64,000 bases of DNA, from the NCBI RefSeq assembly GCF_000154725.1, contig NZ_DS544873.1, positions 1,705,661 to 1,769,660 on the forward strand, in the 5' to 3' direction. Shown here in pieces: positions 44,424 through 53,387 of the stretch. Every line of letters begins with the position of its first letter. Within the stretch, counting starts at the first letter, position 1. The notes beneath the pieces were generated by a model. The model ran no database searches. It was not told the origin of the DNA and worked only from the letters and a program-made list of their open reading frames with translations. A program made the translations under genes and the position numbers. Source of the stretch: Kordia algicida OT-1 (lineage in GTDB: Bacteria > Bacteroidota > Bacteroidia > Flavobacteriales > Flavobacteriaceae).

Positions 44424-44885
44424 TTATTCAACCAACGCCAAAATCTGCGCTGCATGATCTTTCGTTTTCACTTTATCAATTACATGATCTACCACACCAT
44501 TTTCATTGACTAAGAAGGTTTTACGGTGAATTCCATCATAGATTTTTCCCATGAATTTCTTTTCGCCCCAAACTCCAAAAGCTTCAATCACTTCTTTGTT
44601 TTCGTCTGCTAATAGTGGAAAAGGAAATTCGTATTTATTCTTAAAATTTGTTTGTCTTCTTTCTGAATCGGCACTCACACCTAACAACTCAAAACCTTTG
44701 TTTTGTAATTCCGCATAATTGTCTCTTAAATTACAAGCTTCCGCCGTACAACCTGGCGTACTTGCTTTAGGATAAAAGAAAACAATCAGTTTTTTTCCTG
44801 CGTAATCTGATAAGGAAACTGCATTTCCATCTTGATCGTTTACGGTAAAATCTGGCACTTTGTCTCCTATTTTTAATGTATTCAT
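44424..44885 (-). CDS. bcp: Thioredoxin-dependent thiol peroxidase (Bcp-type peroxiredoxin)
   Basis: A 153-residue peroxiredoxin. The peroxidatic cysteine C46 and resolving C51 are in PKASTPGCTAEACNLRD, and the FFYPK strand precedes them, as in the Bcp/PrxQ group. It reduces hydrogen peroxide and organic peroxides using thioredoxin. Its promoter overlaps that of the divergent endonuclease III gene. Confidence 0.96.
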   Translation of the reverse strand: MNTLKIGDKVPDFTVNDQDGNAVSLSDYAGKKLIVFFYPKASTPGCTAEACNLRDNYAELQNKGFELLGVSADSERRQTNFKNKYEFPFPLLADENKEVIEAFGVWGEKKFMGKIYDGIHRKTFLVNENGVVDHVIDKVKTKDHAAQILALVE

Positions 44886-44906
44886 AGCGTATCGTTTAAT
44901 ATTGTT

Positions 44907-44924
44907 TATTTTTGTTCAAAAATA
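44907..44924. promoter_or_regulatory. Palindromic pair of overlapping divergent promoters
   Basis: TATTTTTGTTCAAAAATA is an 18-base perfect palindrome made of two back-to-back -7 boxes: plus strand 44907-44914 for nth (ATG 44932) and minus strand 44917-44924 for bcp (ATG 44885). Polymerase cannot occupy both at once. Confidence 0.6.
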
Positions 44925-44931
44925 CTGAAAA

Positions 44932-45600
44932 ATGACTAAACAAGAAAAGGTTCAGTTTGTAATTGATACACTTGAGAAAATTTACCCTGAAATACCTATT
45001 CCGCTTGACCATAAAGATCCGTATACGTTATTAATTGCGGTGTTAATGTCTGCACAAAGTACCGATGTACGCGTGAATCAGATTACGCCTTTATTGTTTG
45101 AACGCGCAGATAATCCGTATGATATGATTAAGCTTTCAGTAGAAGAAATAAGAGATATCATTCGTCCTGTAGGCTTGTCTCCTATGAAATCGAAAGGAAT
45201 TCACGGATTGTCACATATTTTGATTGACAAACACAACGGAGAAGTTCCAAGAACGCTAGAAGAATTGGAAGAATTGCCTGCGGTTGGACATAAAACAGCA
45301 AGTGTTGTGATTAGTCAAGCCTTTGGAATTCCTGCATTTCCCGTAGATACGCATATTCACAGACTCATGTATCGTTGGAATTTATCAAACGGGAAAAATG
45401 TGGTTCAGACAGAAAAAGATGCCAAACGCTTGTTTCCAAAAGAAAAATGGAATGATTTACACTTACAAATTATATGGTATGGTAGAGAATATTGTCCTGC
45501 AAGAGGTTGGGATTTAGACAACGATATCATCACCAAAACGATTGGACGAAAATCTGTGATTAATGATTATATGAAGCTTCAGGCGAAGAAAATGAAGTAA
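44932..45600 (+). CDS. nth: Endonuclease III without iron-sulfur cluster ligands
   Basis: A 222-residue DNA glycosylase/AP lyase removing oxidised pyrimidines. The helix-hairpin-helix LPAVGHKTA holds the catalytic K121, and D139 lies in FPVDTHIHRL. The usual C-terminal C-x6-C-x2-C-x5-C cluster motif is missing: only C188 (REYCPARGW) remains and the protein ends DYMKLQAKKMK. It is therefore a cluster-less Nth. It is paired with a peroxide-reducing enzyme across a shared promoter. Confidence 0.9.
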   Translation: MTKQEKVQFVIDTLEKIYPEIPIPLDHKDPYTLLIAVLMSAQSTDVRVNQITPLLFERADNPYDMIKLSVEEIRDIIRPVGLSPMKSKGIHGLSHILIDKHNGEVPRTLEELEELPAVGHKTASVVISQAFGIPAFPVDTHIHRLMYRWNLSNGKNVVQTEKDAKRLFPKEKWNDLHLQIIWYGREYCPARGWDLDNDIITKTIGRKSVINDYMKLQAKKMK

Positions 45601-45700
45601 TTTGTTGTGTGACTATTCAATTAAAAATCATAAAATCAAGCAATCATTTAATATTTTAATTCTTAAATCTATAAATTGAGCGAAGCGAAAGCAAAAAACG

Positions 45701-45733
45701 AAAAAGACCCGCAGCTAACGAGTCTTTTTTCCA
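45701..45733. terminator. Bidirectional Rho-independent terminator
   Basis: AAAAAGAC/GTCTTTTT stem with a 13-base loop. It separates nth (+) from the 47-residue gene (-). Confidence 0.75.
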
Positions 45734-45737
45734 AAGT

Positions 45738-45881
45738 TTAGTTGAGAAGCGTTTCAAACTTCATCCTTTTGTAATTAATAACACTTAAAGCTTTCGAATA
45801 GTTCAATAAGAAACTTATCGTTTCCTTTTTAGGTAACATTTTTTTCATTTCAGATGAACTCTTAGTGTAATTTTTTGCCAT
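45738..45881 (-). CDS. 47-residue protein downstream of the ECF sigma gene
   Basis: A short complete frame, ATG at 45881, reading MAKNYTKSSSEMKKMLPKKE and then a hydrophobic-basic helix-like segment (TISFLLNYSKALSVINYKRM) and a FETLLN end. It is basic and has no signal peptide. It lies 51 bases downstream of the sigma gene on the same strand and ends at a terminator, so it is probably the last gene of a two-gene unit. From memory, similar small proteins follow this sigma gene in other Flavobacteriaceae; I could not check. Function unknown. Confidence 0.65.
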   Translation of the reverse strand: MAKNYTKSSSEMKKMLPKKETISFLLNYSKALSVINYKRMKFETLLN

Positions 45882-45932
45882 ACGGTCGTTTTTTATTTAA
45901 AATAACAACGCATGGAATTCTGTTTTATTGCA

Positions 45933-46514
45933 TTAGTTCGTTAAAACTATATTATGTTTGTCAATTACCTTTCTCAAATTGATTAATGCATAGCGCATTC
46001 TTCCCAAAGCAGTATTGATACTAACACCTGTTTTTTCTGAGATTTCTTTAAAGCTCAAATCTTGGTACATACGCATCAATAGTACTTCTTTTTGATCGGC
46101 TGGCAATTCGTCAACTAAGCGACGAACATCACGTTCTACTTGATTTTTAATGATTTTCTTTTCGACATTTAAATCCGTATCACTCAATACTGAAAAAATA
46201 TTAAAATCACCATTATTATCATACTTTGGCATTCTATTATTCTTTCTAAAATGGTCAATGACCAAGTTATGAGAAATACGCATTACCCAAGGTAAAAATT
46301 TTCCTTCCTCATTATAATTTCCTTTTTTTAAAGTTCGAATAACCTTAATAAAAGTATCTTGAAAAATGTCTTCTGTGATATCTCTATCTAACACTTTAGA
46401 GTATATAAAGCTGTATATTCGCTGCTTATGACGTTCAATCAATACGCCTAAAGCGCACTCGTCACCTTTAATGTAATTAGATACCAACACTGAATCTTGC
46501 AGAATCTGTTTCAT
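45933..46514 (-). CDS. ECF-type RNA polymerase sigma factor
   Basis: A 193-residue sigma-70 family protein of ECF size. Region 2 (ALGVLIERHKQRIYSFIYSK, EDIFQDTFIKVIRTL, about 18-70) and region 4 (LPADQKEVLLMRMYQDLSFKEIS, GVSINTALGRMRYAL, about 135-180) are clear. No anti-sigma gene is adjacent; instead a 47-residue basic protein follows. A good promoter lies about 110 bases upstream. Confidence 0.92.
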   Translation of the reverse strand: MKQILQDSVLVSNYIKGDECALGVLIERHKQRIYSFIYSKVLDRDITEDIFQDTFIKVIRTLKKGNYNEEGKFLPWVMRISHNLVIDHFRKNNRMPKYDNNGDFNIFSVLSDTDLNVEKKIIKNQVERDVRRLVDELPADQKEVLLMRMYQDLSFKEISEKTGVSINTALGRMRYALINLRKVIDKHNIVLTN

Positions 46515-46623
46515 AGCATTACTTTTTTACTTGATTATTATCGAGGCTGATAATATTTCCGATGTTTTTAAAAAAAGTATTTTTATGCTATACGCAGATG
46601 TTTTTGTAGTTTTTGTGAGAAAC

Positions 46624-46656
46624 CAAATATAGTGACATTCGTTAAAAAAATGCAAA
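46624..46656 (-). promoter_or_regulatory. Promoter for the ECF sigma gene
   Basis: Minus strand TATATTTG (46624-46631) with TTTG at 46653-46656, 21 bases apart. The leader of about 100 bases up to the ATG at 46514 shows no obvious structure. Confidence 0.55.
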
Positions 46657-46794
46657 TAAAATTCAATATTTTAACATTTTCGTTGAATTTACTGCGTTCA
46701 AACGCTATTTTAGAATTGTCAATATAAGATAAATCTTATAATTCTCTCATCATTCTTTACTATAAATACATTTTATTTCGACACTGAAAAGCAG

Positions 46795-46802
46795 TATCTT
46801 TG
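46795..46802 (+). promoter_or_regulatory. -7 box TATCTTTG for uvrA
   Basis: A perfect TAnnTTTG match 17 bases before the ATG at 46820, giving a very short leader. Between this and the sigma promoter the 305-base gap holds nothing else I recognise. Confidence 0.6.
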
Positions 46803-46819
46803 CAATTATTTTTTTTCCA

Positions 46820-49600
46820 ATGACACAAGATCTCGCAACTGTAAATCCAAAAGAAAACATCATTATTAAAGGTGCAAAATTGCACAACCTAAAAAATATT
46901 GACGTGGTAATTCCGCGAAATAAATTGGTTGTGATTACAGGACTTTCGGGTTCTGGAAAATCAAGTTTGGCTTTTGACACCTTGTATGCAGAAGGACAAC
47001 GACGCTATGTAGAGAGTTTGTCTTCGTATGCGCGACAGTTTTTAGGACGTTTGCACAAACCTAAAGTAGATTATATTAAAGGAATTGCACCTGCGATTGC
47101 CATTGAACAAAAGGTAAACTCTACCAACCCGCGTTCTTCGGTTGGAACTACTACTGAGATTTACGATTATTTAAAATTGTTGTATGCACGCATTGGAAAA
47201 ACAATTTCGCCAATTTCTGGTAAAGAAGTAAAAAAACATACCGTTTCTGATGTCATTAATTATGTAAAAGCATTTGACGAGCGAAGTAAATTATTGTTAT
47301 TAGCTCCAATTACCATTCCTGAAGATCGCAGTGCGTTTCATACCATCAAAGTATTGGCACAACAAGGCTATGCGCGAATCAAGAAGAACAACGAAGTATT
47401 ACGTATTGATGAAATAAACGAAGATTTTACAGAAGATTTTTCTTTGGTCATTGATCGTATTGTGGTTTCACATGATGAAGATTTCTACAATCGTTTAGCT
47501 GATGCTGTACAAACAGCGTTTTTTGAAGGAAAAGGCGAATGTTATATTGAAACGATCAACGATCAAAACATACAGCATTTTAGCAATAAATTTGAGTTGG
47601 ACGGCATGAAATTCCTCGAACCAAATATTCACTTATTCAGTTTCAACAATCCTTATGGCGCTTGTCCAAAATGTGAAGGTTATGGCGATGTTATTGGAAT
47701 TGACGCCGATTTAGTGATTCCAAACACAGGACTTTCTGTTTATGAAAACGCAATTTTTCCTTGGCGTGGCGAAAGCATGAGTTATTACAGAAATGAATTG
47801 GTAAACAATGCATATAAATTCGATTTTCCAATTCACAAACCATGGTTTGAACTTACTGAAGCGCAAAAGAAACTCGTTTGGGATGGAAATAAATATTTTG
47901 AAGGATTGCATCAGTTTTTTGCGTTTCTTGAAGAAAAAAGCTATAAAATTCAGAATCGTGTGATGCTTTCGCGTTACCGCGGAAAAACCAAATGTTCCGT
48001 TTGTGAAGGGAAACGATTGCGTCCAGAAGCTAATTATGTAAAAATTGGTGGAAAAACCATTACAGATTTAGTCGTCATGCCTTTAAACGAACTGATTGTA
48101 TTTTTTGATGAATTACAACTTAGCGAGCACGACGCGCAAATCGCAAAACGTTTGTTAAAAGAAATTAAAAATCGTTTGTTATTCTTAACCAATGTCGGTC
48201 TGGATTATTTAACCTTAAATCGTAAATCCAATTCGTTATCTGGTGGAGAATCGCAACGTATCAATCTAGCAACTTCGTTGGGAAGTAGCTTGGTCGGTTC
48301 TATGTATATTTTAGATGAACCAAGTATTGGACTGCATCCAAAAGACAGCGAACGCCTGATAAAAGTATTACTATCCTTGCGCGATTTAGGAAATACGGTA
48401 ATTGTCGTAGAACACGATGAAGATATTATGCATGCTGCCGATGAAATCATCGATATTGGTCCGGAAGCAGGAACACATGGTGGAAATGTTGTCGCTTTTG
48501 GTAATTATGAAAATATTTTAAAAGCTGATTCGCTTACCGCAAAATACCTCAACAAAACGATGGAAATTGAAGTTCCGAAAAAACGGAGAACTTCCAATCA
48601 ATTTATCAAAGTTGTGGGTGCACGCGAGAACAATCTTAAAAATATTGACGTGACGTTTCCGCTGAACATGCTTACCGTTGTTACGGGCGTTTCTGGAAGT
48701 GGAAAAAGTTCATTAGTCAAAAAAATAGTATATCCTTCTATGCTGAAAGAAACAGGCGGTTATGGCGAAAAACCAGGTCAGTTTACCAAACTAGAAGGAA
48801 AATACAGCAATGTCAAACATATTGAATTTGTAGATCAGAATCCTATTGGACGTTCTTCGCGCTCCAATCCTGTAACATATATCAAAGCATATGATGATAT
48901 CAGAGCCTTATATGCAAGTCAGAAGTTATCTAAAATAAGAAACTACAAAACCAAGCATTTTTCTTTTAATGTTGATGGCGGACGTTGCGAAACCTGTAAA
49001 GGTGAAGGACAAGTTACGATTGAAATGCAATTTATGGCAGATGTGCATTTGGAATGTGAAACCTGTGGCGGAAAACGTTTTAAGAAAGAAGTACTTGAAG
49101 TTACTTTTGAAGGAAAAAATATCGACGATATTTTAACAATGACTATTGATGACGCGATGGAATTTTTCACAAAACATGAGCAGAAAAAAATATATCGCAA
49201 ACTAAAACCATTGCAAGATGTTGGTTTGGGTTATGTGACGTTGGGACAAAGTTCTTCGACGCTTTCTGGTGGAGAAGCACAACGTATCAAGCTTGCATCG
49301 TTTTTGGTAAAAGGAAATACGAAAGAAAAGGCATTGTTTATTTTTGACGAACCAACAACAGGTTTGCATTTTCACGATATTAAAAAATTACTGGCTTCTT
49401 TTGATGCTTTGATTGAAAAAGGACATTCTATTATTGTGGTAGAACATAATATCGAATTGATAAAATGTGCCGATTATATCATTGATTTAGGTCCGGAAGG
49501 TGGAAAAAATGGTGGAACATTGGTTGCATCAGGAACACCTGAAGAAATTGTAAAAAATAAAAAATCGTTTACAGGAACATATCTCAAAGAAAAATTATAA
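46820..49600 (+). CDS. uvrA: Excinuclease ABC subunit A
   Basis: A 926-residue DNA-damage recognition ATPase. Two Walker A motifs (GLSGSGKSS near 43-51 and GVSGSGKSS near 627-635), two signatures ([12 protein letters not shown] and [12 protein letters not shown]) and zinc-binding CxxC pairs ([32 protein letters not shown]) are all in order. It works with UvrB and UvrC in nucleotide excision repair. Full length for the family; Bacteroidota often carry a second UvrA, so this may be one of two. Confidence 0.97.
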   Translation: MTQDLATVNPKENIIIKGAKLHNLKNIDVVIPRNKLVVITGLSGSGKSSLAFDTLYAEGQRRYVESLSSYARQFLGRLHKPKVDYIKGIAPAIAIEQKVNSTNPRSSVGTTTEIYDYLKLLYARIGKTISPISGKEVKKHTVSDVINYVKAFDERSKLLLLAPITIPEDRSAFHTIKVLAQQGYARIKKNNEVLRIDEINEDFTEDFSLVIDRIVVSHDEDFYNRLADAVQTAFFEGKGECYIETINDQNIQHFSNKFELDGMKFLEPNIHLFSFNNPYGACPKCEGYGDVIGIDADLVIPNTGLSVYENAIFPWRGESMSYYRNELVNNAYKFDFPIHKPWFELTEAQKKLVWDGNKYFEGLHQFFAFLEEKSYKIQNRVMLSRYRGKTKCSVCEGKRLRPEANYVKIGGKTITDLVVMPLNELIVFFDELQLSEHDAQIAKRLLKEIKNRLLFLTNVGLDYLTLNRKSNSLSGGESQRINLATSLGSSLVGSMYILDEPSIGLHPKDSERLIKVLLSLRDLGNTVIVVEHDEDIMHAADEIIDIGPEAGTHGGNVVAFGNYENILKADSLTAKYLNKTMEIEVPKKRRTSNQFIKVVGARENNLKNIDVTFPLNMLTVVTGVSGSGKSSLVKKIVYPSMLKETGGYGEKPGQFTKLEGKYSNVKHIEFVDQNPIGRSSRSNPVTYIKAYDDIRALYASQKLSKIRNYKTKHFSFNVDGGRCETCKGEGQVTIEMQFMADVHLECETCGGKRFKKEVLEVTFEGKNIDDILTMTIDDAMEFFTKHEQKKIYRKLKPLQDVGLGYVTLGQSSSTLSGGEAQRIKLASFLVKGNTKEKALFIFDEPTTGLHFHDIKKLLASFDALIEKGHSIIVVEHNIELIKCADYIIDLGPEGGKNGGTLVASGTPEEIVKNKKSFTGTYLKEKL

Positions 49601-49615
49601 AACTTTGTTTGATTG

Positions 49616-50155
49616 ATGGATCCTGAAAAAGAATTGCAACGCATTTCCGATCAACATAACGGCGAGTTTACGGTTGAAGAATCAATTGTTGAAGGTGATT
49701 CTGGTAGTCAACTTAATTTTGTAAAGTATCATCTAAAAATGATTCATAACGATGCTTCTCTTGTAATTGTATATGATTTTGGGAATTACATCATTGCTAC
49801 GTATACAATTAATATTCAAAATATTAAAAATGCTCCAGAATTTAATTTTTCTACCATCGATCATTTTACCAAGCTAATTTTATTGAAAAATCAACACTGG
49901 AAACTCCGCTGCAAAGCGACATATCTAAAGGAAAAAATTGAAATCCTATTTAGAAAACATCAACTCGATCAATTGATGCAACGTACAGCATTTGAACCGA
50001 CCATAAAAGGCATGCAAATGCCAGATTCTTATAAAATTCACACTACTTTTTCTTTAAACTTTGAAGAAAACACAAAAAGCATACAGACTATCTTTTCATT
50101 TCATAAAGAGCTGATTGATACGTTAAAAGAAAAATTTCAATCGTTTAGAAAGTAG
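49616..50155 (+). CDS. Hypothetical protein downstream of uvrA
   Basis: A 180-residue-class soluble protein (179 residues from the ATG at 49616; an adjacent TTG at 49613 is less likely). It begins MDPEKELQRISDQHNGEFTVEES, contains beta-rich segments and a later HTTFSLNFEENTKSIQTIFSFHKE. It follows uvrA by 15 bases and so is probably co-transcribed. I do not recognise the family. Confidence 0.7.
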   Translation: MDPEKELQRISDQHNGEFTVEESIVEGDSGSQLNFVKYHLKMIHNDASLVIVYDFGNYIIATYTINIQNIKNAPEFNFSTIDHFTKLILLKNQHWKLRCKATYLKEKIEILFRKHQLDQLMQRTAFEPTIKGMQMPDSYKIHTTFSLNFEENTKSIQTIFSFHKELIDTLKEKFQSFRK

Positions 50156-50226
50156 GGAAAAATCTACTTGGACTGTTTTAGATATAACGAAGCTGATTTT
50201 TTATTGGTTAGTTGAATATCAAACCC

Positions 50227-50258
50227 AAACCGTTTCCAAGCATACGAAACGGTTTTTT
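50227..50258 (+). terminator. Rho-independent terminator after the uvrA unit
   Basis: AAACCGTTTC/GAAACGGTTT stem with a 9-base loop and a T7 tail. Confidence 0.85.
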
Positions 50259-50319
50259 TATGTTTTTAAATCTTATTTTCTGAGGAAACAACTTTAAAAA
50301 AGAAGCTTCTGAATACAGA

Positions 50320-51420
50320 TTAATACAAGAAAAACGATACAACCCACAACATGACAAACGTAACAGGAATTACGAATATCAAATAGATAAACGATAAAAT
50401 ACAAGTCTTAAAAAAAGTTTTGATATATCCTTGTTCATAAAAACGTTTCAAACTTATAATAAGGTAAAAGAACGTGGAAGCGATAATGAGAAAGTCTATC
50501 CAATCTGGAATGTCAATAATATAATTTGCTAAAATTAGGATACTTGAAGCCAAAAACATAAAGGCAAAATAGTAGAAACTAAATACCATATGGTGCGCAA
50601 ATCGTCCACGTTTTCTGTAGAGAATTCTTAATAAGAACGCAAAAATTGGAATCAGGAAAAACATCGAAATCGGAATCGTGTCTAAAAATGCTTTTAGAAT
50701 TCCAACTCCTCTATTCTCTCTAAATTTTATGATTTGTTTCCCCACAAATTTTGCAAACCAACCATCAGAATCTTTGTAGCCCAGCGCTTTGAGTTTTACA
50801 TCTGTACTTGCATTTGCCCTCGTTAATGAGTCTAAAACTTTAGTATCAAAGTTAAAGCCTAACATACTTCCTTTTACGTTATTACTTTTATTTTTTGACG
50901 ATTTTTTAGAAAGCGAATCTTTTCCTTTTAAGTTATTTGCCATTTCTTGTATCACCAAACTATCTTTACCTTCCATTTTGGCGGCTTGTATTTCCAAAGC
51001 TTGCTGTATAGAATCGCGAATTCGATTTGTTTCATTAATTATAGCTTGTTCTTTTCCAAACGAATCACGCAAGCCTTTTTCAAATTCTTTTTGTGCATTT
51101 CGAGTAGATACTGAAAAAATAAAGAAGAACACAATAGAAGCGAATAAGTAGAATTGCGCCGGATGCAAATACATTAATCGTTTTCCGCTTACGTATTGTT
51201 TTGCTAAAAAACCAGGACGCAAAAGCAACGGAATGAAACTCCTGAAAAATCGTGCATCTACCGAAAAGTAGTTCATAATTGTATTATGAAACAACAATCG
51301 CATGCTCAATTTATCATCAACTTTCTGCCCGCAATTTGGACAAAAGTTATGATATTGAGTCAATTGATACTCACAATTTGAGCAATTTTTACTTGGAGAG
51401 GACATACTATTGGTTGGCAT
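50320..51420 (-). CDS. DUF3667 zinc-ribbon membrane protein
   Basis: A 366-residue protein: N-terminal zinc ribbon C13-x2-C16 and C27-x2-C30 (NFCPNCGQ), the RSFIPLLLRPGFLAKQYVSGKR segment of DUF3667, a first membrane segment (about 90-107), a long charged region rich in coiled-coil character, then four membrane segments in the C-terminal third. Typical of DUF3667 proteins in Bacteroidota; function unknown. Confidence 0.85.
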   Translation of the reverse strand: MPTNSMSSPSKNCSNCEYQLTQYHNFCPNCGQKVDDKLSMRLLFHNTIMNYFSVDARFFRSFIPLLLRPGFLAKQYVSGKRLMYLHPAQFYLFASIVFFFIFSVSTRNAQKEFEKGLRDSFGKEQAIINETNRIRDSIQQALEIQAAKMEGKDSLVIQEMANNLKGKDSLSKKSSKNKSNNVKGSMLGFNFDTKVLDSLTRANASTDVKLKALGYKDSDGWFAKFVGKQIIKFRENRGVGILKAFLDTIPISMFFLIPIFAFLLRILYRKRGRFAHHMVFSFYYFAFMFLASSILILANYIIDIPDWIDFLIIASTFFYLIISLKRFYEQGYIKTFFKTCILSFIYLIFVIPVTFVMLWVVSFFLY

Positions 51421-51445
51421 ATTGGTTGTACAAAGATGCTAAATT

Positions 51446-52129
51446 CTATTCACAATTGGCAAGTATGTTATCTATAAATTTGTAATAATCTAGTAAGAGT
51501 TTTTGTTTCATTAAAAGGACACGCCAATTATTCATAAACTTGTTAGTTTCTTCTAGATTGGAAGTAAAATCTGCTTGAAAAAAATCATTTTTCCATACTT
51601 CTGTTTTTCCATTTACTTCCTTTTGAAGTTGATAATACGTCTCTATAGCTGTGAGACATTCAAAGTCTGTAATTGACAAATAATTGGTTTGCTTATAAGA
51701 ATTCCAAACGATATCAGATAAATTTCTTCCCATTAAACCTGCTTCAATGTTAAAATCAAAATCTCCATGTAGTTTGATCTTAGTTTCATCTACAGCAGTG
51801 AACGAATCATAAGTAAAGACTTTTTCCGTATTTTTCTTAAAGCTCTCTAGCGAATCTTTATGAATAATGAGATTCATTTCTTCGTTTAAATTAGATAAAA
51901 TATATCCAACAGGTTCATATTTTTCAGAAAGTCGTTCATTAAATTCCTTCAGTAATTTATAATTATCCTTCAGTTCACTTTCTACTTGTTTTAATGCATT
52001 TTCTTTAGCATTATACAACCTATTACTTTCAAAAAAACTCGTGATATACAAACCAGCAATAATACCAACCATTGTGGATATGAGTGTGACAAACCACGGA
52101 TTATTCAAACTTATTTTTCTCTTTCCCAT
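51446..52129 (-). CDS. Single-pass membrane protein with coiled-coil domain
   Basis: A 227-residue protein with a basic start (MGKRKISLNN), one membrane segment (about 13-33) and a mainly helical domain. The layout resembles DUF6090-type proteins but I cannot confirm this. It lies 25 bases upstream of the DUF3667 gene on the same strand, so the two may be co-expressed. Confidence 0.65.
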   Translation of the reverse strand: MGKRKISLNNPWFVTLISTMVGIIAGLYITSFFESNRLYNAKENALKQVESELKDNYKLLKEFNERLSEKYEPVGYILSNLNEEMNLIIHKDSLESFKKNTEKVFTYDSFTAVDETKIKLHGDFDFNIEAGLMGRNLSDIVWNSYKQTNYLSITDFECLTAIETYYQLQKEVNGKTEVWKNDFFQADFTSNLEETNKFMNNWRVLLMKQKLLLDYYKFIDNILANCE

Positions 52130-52266
52130 AAAATATTTGCTTAAAAAACTTTGATAGTATTAGTCAAAAAAAATAAAAAACGTTACACATTTTCTTCTCT
52201 TTTTAAAAAATTTCTCAAAAAAAGCGATTCAAAACAACTCTTAAAACACTGATAAACAGATTGCTA

Positions 52267-52274
52267 TATTTTTG
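52267..52274 (+). promoter_or_regulatory. -7 box TATTTTTG for the basic secreted protein gene
   Basis: A perfect match; the following GGCACGCAAATTGGTTTTAA leader resembles that of the paralogous gene at 53388, whose leader reads GGCACACTGTTTGGTT. Confidence 0.55.
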
Positions 52275-52354
52275 GCACGCAAATTGGTTTTAATAACAAC
52301 AAATAGCGCACGCCGAAAAGCTTACGAGTAGGCATAACCCTAAAAGTACACAAT

Positions 52355-53002
52355 ATGAAAAACTTTTATCTTTTATTTGTAGGATTGTTACTTAGTGTAA
52401 CTTCTACACAGGCAAATGTAATTAGCGACCAAACACACGGAAGCGAAAATGGGTTAACCAATCGCTATCGTTACGCACAACCAATTCAGTTTGTAGAACG
52501 AGGTGTTGAATTTTTTGTTTTCCTTAATGGAGAATTCGATTTTAACACACATCCTGTTACTTACAGACGAACGCGAAGAAGCTCTGTAAACGTTACCTTT
52601 GGTGCGCCAGGAGTAAGAACCAAAGGAACTGTTAGAAACACTCGAAATATTGGTGTTCGAGTAGAACACGATTTTAACGGTAGAGTTCGAAGAATTGGAA
52701 ATTTATTTATCAATTATGACAGACTTGGTAGAGTAAAAAGAATTGGCTCTATATACATGCGTTACCACAACAGACATGGAAAAATTAAGCAAATCGGTGG
52801 CTTGCGTTTAAAGTATAACCGTTGGGGAAGATTAGTTAGACAATTTGGAACCATAAAACCAATTGTAAATGGTACCATAAATCATGGAAATGTACACATT
52901 GATGATGATTTTGATAACGGACATGATTTTCCAGCTAATGATGATGACTTATACTATTACAGAAAAAATGATAGTGGAAAGAAATTAAAAAAGCAGAAAT
53001 AA
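52355..53002 (+). CDS. Secreted basic repeat protein (paralogue 1)
   Basis: A 215-residue secreted protein with a signal peptide (about 1-20). The mature part has QFVERGVEFFVFLNGEFDFN, then successive strands with R-V-x-R-I-G motifs (GRVRRIGNLFINYDRLG, RVKRIGSIYMRYHNRHG, IKQIGGLRLKYNRWG), i.e. a repeat of about 20 residues. It ends in an Asp-rich and then Lys-rich tail. Its neighbour at 53388 is a clear paralogue. Function unknown; probably periplasmic or surface. Confidence 0.7.
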   Translation: MKNFYLLFVGLLLSVTSTQANVISDQTHGSENGLTNRYRYAQPIQFVERGVEFFVFLNGEFDFNTHPVTYRRTRRSSVNVTFGAPGVRTKGTVRNTRNIGVRVEHDFNGRVRRIGNLFINYDRLGRVKRIGSIYMRYHNRHGKIKQIGGLRLKYNRWGRLVRQFGTIKPIVNGTINHGNVHIDDDFDNGHDFPANDDDLYYYRKNDSGKKLKKQK

Positions 53003-53027
53003 ATTCTTTTAAATTCTAATAACACAA

Positions 53028-53068
53028 AACCTCGTGAACCTTTTCAGGATTTCACGAGGTTGTTTTTT
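53028..53068 (+). terminator. Rho-independent terminator between the paralogues
   Basis: Perfect 11-base stem AACCTCGTGAA/TTCACGAGGTT with T7 tail. Confidence 0.9.
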
Positions 53069-53387
53069 TATAGTATAAAGAAAACGCTCCAATTATTTCT
53101 TCGCCATTTTTTGTATTACAATCCATAAAGAGCCAACTAAACTACAAAATTTAATTTCACATCAAACGATTATAACTAAACTTCTTTATGTGATTATAAC
53201 ACGTACATAGCACTACTATATCGGCAACTAAAGTAGTTATTTACAACTACTTTCCATTATGGCAAAACCATACTTTATGGCGGTTATTTTGCTCATATTT
53301 AGAATTTATGCGCAACCTAAAAAGTAAATTCCTATTTTTTTGGCACACTGTTTGGTTAGTATTAAGAGAACATTAAAACTATACGTT
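53069..53387 (+). promoter_or_regulatory. Upstream region of paralogue 2 with an operator-like inverted repeat
   Basis: Within this gene-free stretch AAAGTAGTT/AACTACTTT (53230-53238 and 53245-53253) is a perfect 9-base inverted repeat with a 6-base spacer, about 80 bases upstream of a -7-like TATTTTTTTG (53333-53342). The repeat could bind a dimeric regulator; no T tract follows it, so it is not a terminator. Confidence 0.4.
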
